30,052 nucleotides of DNA from the NCBI GenBank assembly GCA_023389575.1, contig JAEWEG010000090.1, positions 1 through 30,052 on the forward strand, given 5' to 3'. Shown piece after piece: positions 1 to 6,530 of the stretch (positions are counted from its first letter, which is position 1; each line of letters starts with the position of its first letter). The notes under the pieces are model-generated. The model had not been told where the DNA came from and did no database searches. It saw only the letters and a program-made list of their open reading frames with translations. Both the position numbers and the translations under genes were made by a program. This stretch comes from Chloroflexota bacterium (GTDB lineage: Bacteria; Chloroflexota; Chloroflexia; Thermomicrobiales; UBA6265).

Positions 1-174
1 GTCATCACGTTCTACCTGCCCGAGCAGGTCTCCCAGTCCGAGGCGTGGTTCACCTGGTGGATCGATCCATCCACCGGCGATGTCCTCCAGATCGCCATGA
101 TCGCCCGCCTGCACTACATGACCTGGACCTACAGCGACATTGACAAGCCGTTCACCATCGATCCACCCGCATAG
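1..174 (+). CDS. C-terminal fragment of a LolA/LppX-like secreted protein (partial)
   Basis: Frame 1 is open from the first base to a TAG at 172-174, giving 57 residues whose start lies outside the window. The visible part contains WWIDPSTGDVLQIAM followed by HYMTWTYSDID and ends FTIDPPA. That pattern (a WxxDPxTG strand, a hydrophobic strand, then YSDxDxPxxI and proline) resembles the last strands of the LolA/LppX/LprG fold found in envelope lipoproteins that carry lipids or sense envelope state. Family membership is inferred from this short pattern only, so the function is not assigned. A strong hairpin with flanking A and T runs lies 54 bases after the stop, so this is probably the last gene of its transcript. 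Confidence 0.6.
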   Translation, partial: VITFYLPEQVSQSEAWFTWWIDPSTGDVLQIAMIARLHYMTWTYSDIDKPFTIDPPA

Positions 175-222
175 GGACCAACTCTTGTGCTTGTCACCAG
201 CGTCCCTCAATAAAGCCGTACC

Positions 223-261
223 AAAAAAGGGCGGCCCGCATTCCGCGAGCCGCCCTTCTTT
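223..261. terminator. Bidirectional rho-independent terminator
   Basis: The stem GGGCGGC (229-235) pairs with GCCGCCC (249-255). Three more pairs form inside it (237-239 with 245-247), leaving a 5-base loop. Six A residues precede the stem and TTCTTT follows, so it works in both directions. It sits between two convergent genes, the partial secreted protein and the metal ATPase, and probably ends both transcripts. Confidence 0.85.
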
Positions 262-278
262 ACGTCCGTTTCCTGCGA

Positions 279-2534
279 TTAATCCGCCGCCCTCGCGTGA
301 TCGTGATCGTGGTCATGCCCGTGATCCTCCCCGCAACCGCACGCCTCGACTGGCGCCGCGACAACCGGCTCCGTCGCATCCACCCGCGCAAGCCGCAGCC
401 CGTTCGCGGTCACAAGCAGCGATGTCCCCACATCGAACAGCACCGCGATCCAGAGGTTCACGAACCCGAACGCTCCGAGCACCAGCGCCAGCGCCTTCGT
501 CACCATCGATACGGTCACGTTCTGGCGGATCACGGTGAGCGTCCGCTTCGACAGGGTCACCAGCGACGCCAGCGTTCCGAGGTCATCCCGCATCAGCACC
601 ACGTCGGCGCTCTCCAGCGCCACATCGGTGCCGCCCAGACCCATCGCCACGCCGACGTCCGCTGACGCCAGCGCCGGAGCGTCGTTCACGCCGTCTCCGA
701 CCATCGCCACCGCCCCCTTCCCCTTGAGCGTGGCGATCGCCGCCGACTTCTCGTCCGGCAGCAGCTCGGCCATCACCGTATCGATCCCGGCTCCGCCCGC
801 CACCGAGCGCGCCACCGCGTTTCGATCGCCGGAGAGCATCGCCACGTGAGCTATTCCCGCCTCCCGCAACGATGCAACCGCTGGCGGGGTCTCCTGCCGC
901 ATCCGATCCGCCACCACAATCACGCCCAGGACGCGCGGCTCGACGCGTTCGACCAACTCGACCACTGGCAGCGCCGGTTCGCCACGCTTCCCAAACGTCT
1001 CCGCCTGCTCGTTGACCCAGGCCAGTTGCTCGCCGGAAACGCCCAGTTCGGCCAGCAGCCGCTCGTTGCCGATCGCCACGCGCCGTCCGCCTACCTCGGC
1101 CGATACACTGCGACCGGGATACGACTCGAACGCGCCAGCCGGCTCCACCACAAGATCATCGTGCAGAGCCCGCGCCACGATCGCCCGCGAAAGTGGGTGC
1201 TCCGAGGGGCCCTCGACCGCCGCCGCCGTCGCCAGCAGCCCGGCCTCGTCCATGTCGCCGTACGGAAGCACCGCCGTCACCGACGGCCGTCCCATGGTCA
1301 GCGTTCCGGTCTTGTCGAACGCGACCGTCTTCACGCGGGCCATGTCCTCCAGCGCCGCGCCGCCCTTGACGAGAATGCCCATTCGCGTCGCCGCGCCAAT
1401 CGCCGATACAATCGACACCGGAGTCGAAATCACCAGCGCGCAGGGACACGCGATCACCAGCAGCACCAGCGCCCTGTACACCCACGTCCCCGGATCGGCC
1501 GAGAACGCCCATCCCGAAAGCGCGATCGCGCCGGCGATCAGCACCACCGCCGGCGTGTACACCGCCGCGAACCGGTCCACCAGCTGCTGCGACGGCGCCT
1601 TCGCCGATTGCGCCTCTTCCACCAGGTGAACGATGTTCGCCAGCATCGACTGCGAAACCGGCTTCTCCACCCGCACCAGCAGCGTTCCGGTCCCGTTCAT
1701 CGTCCCGGCGTACACGGAATCGCCGATTCCCTTGCTGACCGGCATCGACTCCCCGGTAATCGCCGCCTGCTGCACCGCCGAGAGGCCGTGCAGCACGGTC
1801 CCATCGGCCGGCAGCTTCTCGCCTGGCCGCACCCGCACCTCGTCTCCGGCGACGAGTTCGCGAGCGGCAACCGTTACCTCCATTCCGTCCCGGACCACCA
1901 CCGCTTCTTCCGGCGCCTGGTCCAGCAATCCCCGGATCGCTCCTCGGGTCCGCTCGAAGGTGATCGCCTGCAGGGTCGTGCCAACCGAGAACAGCACCAC
2001 GACCAGGGCGCCTTCGGACCAGTCGCCAAGCGCGGCCGCGCCAACCACCGAGATCGACATCAGCACGTTCATGTCGAGACGCCGGGCGCGAATCGCGGCC
2101 CAGGCGGACCGCGCGATCGGATACCCACCAATCACGATTGCCGTCAGGAACACCGCCGTGGACAACTCTCGCTGGCCGTAGCCGTGGAGCAACGTGAAGG
2201 CCAACACCCAGAGCAACGCGGCAATCGCCGTCGGAATCACCCGCCGGTTCTTCCACCAGGGCATCTGAGGCGCCAGGCGCATCTCACCGTCGATCCGGAG
2301 CGACGCCACATACCCGGCCCGGTCGACGGCCCCGCCAACCGCCCGAGCGATCTCATCTCGGGATGATCCGCTCGCGTCCGGCATCACCGAGAGGGTTCCG
2401 GTGCCAAAGCTTACCGACGCCTCGGAGACGTTGGGCAAGACCCCGACCACGCGCTCGACGCTGCGCGCGCAATCCGCGCAATCCATCCCGGCAACATCGA
2501 AGACGAGCCGTTCGGGAGTCGCCACGGCGCTCAT
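279..2534 (-). CDS. zntA: Zn2+/Cd2+/Pb2+-exporting P1B-type ATPase (ZntA/CadA-like)
   Basis: This 751-residue inner-membrane pump exports soft divalent metals using ATP. An N-terminal HMA domain carries the metal-binding CADC at residues 19-22. The actuator TGES is at 260-263, the membrane CPC motif at 363-365 inside ACPCALVISTP, and the phosphorylated Asp407 is in DKTGTLT. The SEHP motif is at 444-447 and the hinge GDGVNDAP at 613-620. A Lys in the seventh membrane helix (Lys680) and DVG in the eighth (701-703), together with CPC, match the P1B-2 subgroup, which transports Zn, Cd and Pb rather than copper. The C-terminus ends in a CGCGEDHGHDHDHDH tail (from about 732), a probable extra metal site. 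The start overlaps the stop of the upstream ArsR-family gene by 4 bases (ATGA), so the two are translationally coupled and probably metal-induced together. The gene is full length for the family. Confidence 0.95.
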   Translation of the reverse strand: MSAVATPERLVFDVAGMDCADCARSVERVVGVLPNVSEASVSFGTGTLSVMPDASGSSRDEIARAVGGAVDRAGYVASLRIDGEMRLAPQMPWWKNRRVIPTAIAALLWVLAFTLLHGYGQRELSTAVFLTAIVIGGYPIARSAWAAIRARRLDMNVLMSISVVGAAALGDWSEGALVVVLFSVGTTLQAITFERTRGAIRGLLDQAPEEAVVVRDGMEVTVAARELVAGDEVRVRPGEKLPADGTVLHGLSAVQQAAITGESMPVSKGIGDSVYAGTMNGTGTLLVRVEKPVSQSMLANIVHLVEEAQSAKAPSQQLVDRFAAVYTPAVVLIAGAIALSGWAFSADPGTWVYRALVLLVIACPCALVISTPVSIVSAIGAATRMGILVKGGAALEDMARVKTVAFDKTGTLTMGRPSVTAVLPYGDMDEAGLLATAAAVEGPSEHPLSRAIVARALHDDLVVEPAGAFESYPGRSVSAEVGGRRVAIGNERLLAELGVSGEQLAWVNEQAETFGKRGEPALPVVELVERVEPRVLGVIVVADRMRQETPPAVASLREAGIAHVAMLSGDRNAVARSVAGGAGIDTVMAELLPDEKSAAIATLKGKGAVAMVGDGVNDAPALASADVGVAMGLGGTDVALESADVVLMRDDLGTLASLVTLSKRTLTVIRQNVTVSMVTKALALVLGAFGFVNLWIAVLFDVGTSLLVTANGLRLARVDATEPVVAAPVEACGCGEDHGHDHDHDHARAAD

Positions 2535-2959
2535 GCCGTCACCCGCCCTTCATCGGCGGCCGCCTCGGACACATGGGCCGAGGCCAGCTTCACCAGGTCC
2601 ATTACATGATCATCGTCGACCGCGTAGTAGACGACCTTCCCCTCACGTCTCCGACGCACGAGGCGATGGCTTCGCAGCACGCGCAGCTGGTGTGAAACCG
2701 TCGTCCGGTTCACGCCAGTAGCCGCAGCCAGGTCAGTCACGCACAACTCGGCGTCGCCCAGCGCCACCAGCACCCGCATCCGGGTCGGATCGCCCAGGAT
2801 GCCGAAGATCGCGGCGAGATCCTCCACCGGCGGGGAGTCGCCCAGTACTCGCCGGGCGTTCATCACGGCCGCCGGATGCAGGCACTCGCAATCGTCGCTC
2901 CACGCGCCGTCGGCCTGGTCCGATCCATTCACATTCATTTGGGACAATGTCTCGATCAT
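2531..2959 (-). CDS. ArsR/SmtB-family metal-responsive repressor
   Basis: This is a winged-helix repressor of about 142 residues, expected to release DNA when it binds Zn, Cd or Pb. The recognition region is ELCVTDLAAATGVNRTTVSHQLRVL, followed by the wing RRREGKVVYYAVDD. Two candidate metal sites are visible. N-terminal DDCECLHP plus the Cys of ELCV resemble the CadC alpha3N site, although CadC's second Cys in that helix is Thr here. The C-terminal DDH...HVSE aligns with the Asp, His, His and Glu of the SmtB alpha5 site. An open frame extends further upstream to 3163, but it runs through a terminator. I chose the ATG at 2957-2959 because GGAG lies 6 bases before it; ATGs at 2965 and 2971 are in-frame alternatives. 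The stop overlaps the start of the metal ATPase, its likely main target. Confidence 0.9.
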   Translation of the reverse strand: MIETLSQMNVNGSDQADGAWSDDCECLHPAAVMNARRVLGDSPPVEDLAAIFGILGDPTRMRVLVALGDAELCVTDLAAATGVNRTTVSHQLRVLRSHRLVRRRREGKVVYYAVDDDHVMDLVKLASAHVSEAAADEGRVTA

Positions 2960-2972
2960 GTGCATCTCCATA

Positions 2973-3007
2973 CACTCGTTACAAGCAATGGTACCCCCAA
3001 ACGAGTG
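2973..3007. promoter_or_regulatory. Candidate metal-regulator operator (8-bp inverted repeat)
   Basis: CACTCGTT at 2973-2980 is exactly inverted as AACGAGTG at 3000-3007, with 19 bases between. The arms flank the predicted -10 element of the arsR-zntA promoter, where a repressor would block transcription. The spacing differs from the classic 12-2-12 SmtB/ArsR operator, so binding is uncertain. Confidence 0.35.
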
Positions 3008-3016
3008 CACGATCAA
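2988..3016 (-). promoter_or_regulatory. Candidate promoter of the arsR-zntA operon
   Basis: On the minus strand, TTGATC (3016-3011) and TACCAT (2993-2988) are separated by 17 bases, each matching 4 of 6 consensus positions. The predicted start would give a leader of about 20 bases before the chosen ATG at 2959. This is a sequence-only call. Confidence 0.45.
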
Positions 3017-3123
3017 CCACATGTTCCATGGCTTCTGGAGATACTTCCCTTGAGACGAAAGATGCATGTTTTCACGGCCCGCGCCCGCGGGACTGGGTAT
3101 TCCACCAAGCGTTGCGCCAACGC

Positions 3124-3153
3124 AAAAGGGCGGCCCTCGCGGACCGCCCTTTT
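3124..3153 (-). terminator. Rho-independent terminator after uppP
   Basis: AAAAGGGCGG (3124-3133) pairs perfectly with CCGCCCTTTT (3144-3153), a 10-bp stem with a 10-base loop. It lies 13 bases past the uppP stop and ends in a T run on either strand. It separates the uppP transcript from the arsR-zntA operon. Confidence 0.88.
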
Positions 3154-3166
3154 CCATCTTCACCGC

Positions 3167-4030
3167 TTACTTGATGATCAGCATCCCCAGCAGGAACAGC
3201 CCGAACACAACCCGGTACACGATGAACACCATCGTGCTCTTGCGCTCAAGGAACCGCAGCAGCCCCCAGATCGTCAGGAACCCCACGATCGCCGCCGAAA
3301 TCCCACCCGCCACGAACAGCGCCACATCGTGCGACGACATGCCCTCGCTCGCCACGTCGTACAGCGACTTGAACCCGGCCGCCGTCACCAGCGGCACCCC
3401 CGCCAGGAACGAGAACTTCGCGGCATCCGCCCGGGTCAGCCCCCGAAACAGCCCGGCCGAGATCGTCGCGCCGGATCGCGAGGTCCCAGGGATCAGCGCG
3501 ATCGCCTGCGCGCACCCGATGACCAGCGCGTCCCGCCACGACATTTTCTTCATGGTCAGGTCGCGTTTGCCGACCCGTTCCGCCATCCACATCACGCCGG
3601 CCACCACGATCAACATCGTCGCGATCACGGAAATCGCCCGGGTCGAGGCCTCGTCCGTGTGGAAGAACTCGTCAATCCGCGATTCCAGCAGCAGGCCCGC
3701 GATCCCGCCCGGAATCGAGGCGACCACGATGAAAAGTCCCATGCGCGCATCGATATCCAGCGGCGTTGGGTTCTCGACCTTGCCCATCAGCAACCCGAAC
3801 GGATTGGACAGCGCGTGCGGGATCGCCCGGATCATCCGCAGCAGTTCTTCCCGGAAATACACGACCACCGCCAGTAGCGTTCCCAGGTGCAGCGATGCGT
3901 CGAACGAGAGCCCAGGGGTTTCCCAGTCCAACAACCACGGGAAGATGATCAGGTGCCCGGACGATGAAATGGGCAGGAACTCGGTCAGGCCCTGAACGAT
4001 TCCCAAAACGATTGCTTGCCAGACTTCCAT
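3167..4030 (-). CDS. uppP: Undecaprenyl-diphosphatase UppP (BacA)
   Basis: This 287-residue integral membrane phosphatase converts undecaprenyl diphosphate to undecaprenyl phosphate, recycling the lipid carrier used for peptidoglycan and other envelope polymers. Both family signatures are present. The first is QGLTEFLPISSSGHL at 13-27, with the acidic residue Glu17, the serine cluster and His26. The second is PGTSRSG at 181-187, with the catalytic Arg185. Length and the pattern of hydrophobic helices match BacA. GGGAG sits 5 bases before the ATG. The gene starts 27 bases after the PF03706-type membrane protein gene and is followed by a strong terminator, so it is the last gene of a probable two-gene transcript. 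Confidence 0.96.
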   Translation of the reverse strand: MEVWQAIVLGIVQGLTEFLPISSSGHLIIFPWLLDWETPGLSFDASLHLGTLLAVVVYFREELLRMIRAIPHALSNPFGLLMGKVENPTPLDIDARMGLFIVVASIPGGIAGLLLESRIDEFFHTDEASTRAISVIATMLIVVAGVMWMAERVGKRDLTMKKMSWRDALVIGCAQAIALIPGTSRSGATISAGLFRGLTRADAAKFSFLAGVPLVTAAGFKSLYDVASEGMSSHDVALFVAGGISAAIVGFLTIWGLLRFLERKSTMVFIVYRVVFGLFLLGMLIIK

Positions 4031-4057
4031 CTACACTCCCGCATGCTCGTCAGAGCA

Positions 4058-5122
4058 TCACTCCGCCGTCAATTCAATCCGTGTACCAGGCGTGTCCATA
4101 TCCGTCACCTGAGCGTCGCCATTGTCATCGATCTTCTCGGCTTCCTGGATTTGCGAGAACGACAGCGACTGCCGGAACCACATCACCAGGCCCAGCAAGG
4201 TAATCGGGAAATACAGCGCCGCGTGAACCAGGATCGCATAGGCCAGCGCCTGCGGCTCCGGGACGCCCAACGCGCCGTTCAGAACCAGTCGCACGCCAAA
4301 TTCGAACTGGCCGATATAGCCTGGCGACGACGGGATCAGCGTCGCCATGTTCGCGACGCCGGTCGTCATCAACGTCGCCCCAATCCCCATCACATCCCTG
4401 ATGGCCGAACCGAACCCCTGGGCGATGAGGTAGTACATCGAGGCTTCGCAAAGCCAGGCCAGCACCGAAAGCGACGCCACCCGCAACAGGTCACGTCGCC
4501 GCTTGAACACCGCCAGCCCACTGAGAAACGACCCGGTCATCCGTTCGACCCGATCCGCCACGCTGGTCGGCAATGGTCCGAGCACGATTTGCAGCAGCCG
4601 GTCCAGCAGCCCCCCGCCAAGCGTCAGCAGGAACAGGCCAATCAGCAGCACCGTGAAGACCACGAAGGCGATCAGGGCCAGGTGCTGTAACTGGCTGGTG
4701 AACGAGACGAAGATTGTCGCCACCAGCATGAACCCGAGCATGGTGAATCCGTCGAAGATCCGCTCGACGGCGATGGTGGCCAGCACGGACGTCTTTCGCA
4801 CCTTGTACTGCCGGCCAACCAGGTATGAGCGCACCAGCTCTCCGGCCCGCAACGGAAGCACGTTGTTGGCCATGTAACCAATCACCACCGTTGGAAGCAT
4901 CGCCCGGCTGGTGATGGAGGCGTTGAGTGGCTGGAGCAGCACGGTCCACCGCACGGCGCGGAGCCACACGCCGATGAAGTACATCACCAGCGCGGGGATC
5001 ACCCACCACAGGTTGACCCGGCGCAATGAGTCGCGGATTTCACCCAGATCCTGCCCCCGAAAGGCAAGATAGAGGAACACCCCGCTGATTGCGATTCCAA
5101 GCCAGGCTCGCCACGATCTCAC
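4058..5122 (-). CDS. PF03706-type membrane protein (flippase-like / LPG synthase TM region)
   Basis: This polytopic membrane protein of 354 residues has about eight hydrophobic helices. It carries the two signatures of the family covering AglD, YbhN and the membrane half of MprF: NNVLPLRAGE at 86-95 and IPSSPGYIGQFE at about 263-274. There is no C-terminal aminoacyl-transferase domain, so it is not a full lysyl-phosphatidylglycerol synthase. The family is linked to moving or presenting lipids and lipid-linked sugars, but the substrate here is unknown. The start is GTG at 5120-5122, with no convincing ribosome site. It lies upstream of uppP with a 27-base gap, suggesting a role with polyprenyl carriers; that is inference. 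The terminator of infA lies between this gene and infA, so it probably has its own promoter. Confidence 0.88.
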   Translation of the reverse strand: MRSWRAWLGIAISGVFLYLAFRGQDLGEIRDSLRRVNLWWVIPALVMYFIGVWLRAVRWTVLLQPLNASITSRAMLPTVVIGYMANNVLPLRAGELVRSYLVGRQYKVRKTSVLATIAVERIFDGFTMLGFMLVATIFVSFTSQLQHLALIAFVVFTVLLIGLFLLTLGGGLLDRLLQIVLGPLPTSVADRVERMTGSFLSGLAVFKRRRDLLRVASLSVLAWLCEASMYYLIAQGFGSAIRDVMGIGATLMTTGVANMATLIPSSPGYIGQFEFGVRLVLNGALGVPEPQALAYAILVHAALYFPITLLGLVMWFRQSLSFSQIQEAEKIDDNGDAQVTDMDTPGTRIELTAE

Positions 5123-5200
5123 GCCAGTAGTCGCTCTTTCAGGTCAAGATCCCTCACGCCGGACACGGCACGACGGCATCCAGGAGACAGACGGGCACAC

Positions 5201-5228
5201 AAAACGCCGGGGTGATTCTACCCCGGCG
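5201..5228 (-). terminator. Rho-independent terminator after infA
   Basis: CGCCGGGGT (5205-5213) pairs with ACCCCGGCG (5220-5228), a 9-bp stem with the loop GATTCT. On the minus strand it is followed by TTTT. It lies about 60 bases beyond the infA stop and isolates infA from the downstream membrane gene. Confidence 0.85.
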
Positions 5229-5289
5229 CTCCAGTTCATTGCCCGCTTGTTCGCCGCGACCCCAGGTCGCCGCCCGCGGAACGCATCAC

Positions 5290-5598
5290 CTACCGGTGCC
5301 GGAAGGTGATCCGGCCCCGGGTCAGGTCGTAGGGAGAAAGCTCCACCACCACCCGGTCGCCCGGAAGTACGCGAATGTAGTTCTTGCGCATGCGGCCGCC
5401 AAGATGCCCGAGCACCTCGTGGCCATTCTCCAGCTCCACCTTAAACATCGCGTTCGGCAGGGCTTCGAGAATCTTGCCCTCAACCGCGATCGCGTCCGGG
5501 TTCGTCCGGCGCGGCCCCTCGGTTGGCGTGGTTGTCGGAGTCGCTGTTCGTGCTGGCTTGCCGCCGCGAGCTTGTGTCTTTTTGACCAATCTGTACAT
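5290..5598 (-). CDS. infA: Translation initiation factor IF-1 with N-terminal extension
   Basis: Residues from about 36 to 102 form a complete IF-1 OB fold. Visible blocks are GKILEALPNAMFKVELENGH, GGRMRKNYIRVLPGD and VVELSPYDLTRGRI. IF-1 occupies the ribosomal A site with IF-2 and IF-3 during initiation. The protein is 102 residues, where the family norm is about 72. The extra N-terminus is basic and rich in Thr, Pro and Arg, and looks disordered. No ATG, GTG or TTG lies near the usual IF-1 start, so the extension seems real. The ATG at 5598 touches its GAGG ribosome site; TTG at 5589 would sit 9 bases from it and may be the true start. The gene stands alone rather than in a ribosomal-protein operon, with its own terminator. 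Confidence 0.92.
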   Translation of the reverse strand: MYRLVKKTQARGGKPARTATPTTTPTEGPRRTNPDAIAVEGKILEALPNAMFKVELENGHEVLGHLGGRMRKNYIRVLPGDRVVVELSPYDLTRGRITFRHR

Positions 5599-5972
5599 CC
5601 TCTTTCACGTGGGCGTCATGTACCGATCGAACACATCGATCCAGGTTCCCATTCGCCCCGGGTCGCGCCCGTTGGCGCGCATTCATGTAACCGAGACCGA
5701 AGGCGCATCGCCCTCCATGTCTCCCGTCACTTGGCACTACTACATCAAGGGTAAAGGAATCGAGACAGGAAAACATGACGCGGGACATGGTGTCTCACAC
5801 CGTTATTTTACCTCATTTCGTGCATTCCCGCGTATTTCGATCACCAGTCAGCCGCCCACGGCCCCCGCGACCGCAACGAACCGCGTCCCACCGACCGCGC
5901 CATCGCCGCTCATGTACGCTGCTCTTCCGATACCATGGAAACCTAAACCGGCCAATCCTCGCGGAGCCCTCG
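5599..5972. other. Divergent intergenic region between infA and the GNAT gene
   Basis: This 374-base spacer must hold the promoters of infA (leftward) and of the GNAT-M3 pair (rightward). The only promoter-like element I see is a minus-strand TAAAAT at 5810-5805 in an AT-rich patch, without a good -35 box. No RNA gene or convincing small gene was seen. Confidence 0.4.
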
Positions 5973-6521
5973 ATGACAGACACCTTCACCATCGCCCCGT
6001 TCACCAGCGACCAGCGAGACGCCGTCTGGCGACTCCGGCTTCGAGCCCTGAAGGACCATCCACAATCCTTCGGCCAGCCCTGGGAATCGGCGAAGTCCAT
6101 GACAACCGCCGAGATCACGCAGCTCGCCGCCACGTTCTGGACCGGCGGCGACAACCAGCTCTTCGTCGCCTGCAACCAGGCGAAGGAACCCGTCGCCATG
6201 CTCGGCATCTTCCGCGAGCAGCGGGAACGCGAGCGGCACCGGATGCGTATTTGGGGTGTCTACACCGCTCCCGAATATCGAGGGCGCGGCATCGCCACCG
6301 ACCTGGCACGCTCGGCGATTAACTACGCCCGTGGTCTTGAAGGCGTGCTCCAAATCCACCTCGCCGTCTGGAGCGCCAACGCACCCGCCATCGCCTCGTA
6401 CACCAGGCTCGGCTTCAAACGATGGGGTACCATGCCTCGCGCGGACATCGTCGACGGCAAGGCCGTCGATTACGATCACATGGTCCTCATGCTGGACCAA
6501 CCGAATGTCATCAACAATTGA
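5973..6521 (+). CDS. GNAT-family N-acetyltransferase
   Basis: This cytoplasmic acetyltransferase of 182 residues transfers acetyl from acetyl-CoA to an unknown amine. The fold is visible as the beta-strand IWGVYTAPEYRG, then the acetyl-CoA pyrophosphate loop RGRGIA (103-108). An AINYARG helix follows, then HLAVWSANAPAIASYTRLGF, which is the N-A-x-x-x-Y-x-x-x-G-F signature of motif B. An in-frame ATG exists far upstream at 5775. I chose the ATG at 5973 because GGAG lies 6 bases before it and homology-like sequence begins there. The M3 peptidase starts 9 bases after the stop, so the two are probably co-transcribed. The substrate cannot be told from sequence; peptide N-termini or small amines are both possible. 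Confidence 0.9.
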   Translation: MTDTFTIAPFTSDQRDAVWRLRLRALKDHPQSFGQPWESAKSMTTAEITQLAATFWTGGDNQLFVACNQAKEPVAMLGIFREQRERERHRMRIWGVYTAPEYRGRGIATDLARSAINYARGLEGVLQIHLAVWSANAPAIASYTRLGFKRWGTMPRADIVDGKAVDYDHMVLMLDQPNVINN

Positions 6522-6530
6522 AGGGACCCC

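Noticed and set aside
846..2366. Plus-strand open frame of 506 codons
   Set aside because: It is antisense to the metal ATPase, with an Arg/His-rich translation and no domain.
2960..3163. Upstream extension of the ArsR-family gene to give 210 residues
   Set aside because: The extension would be translated through the uppP terminator and the predicted promoter and has no family sequence. The ATG at 2959 has a ribosome site.
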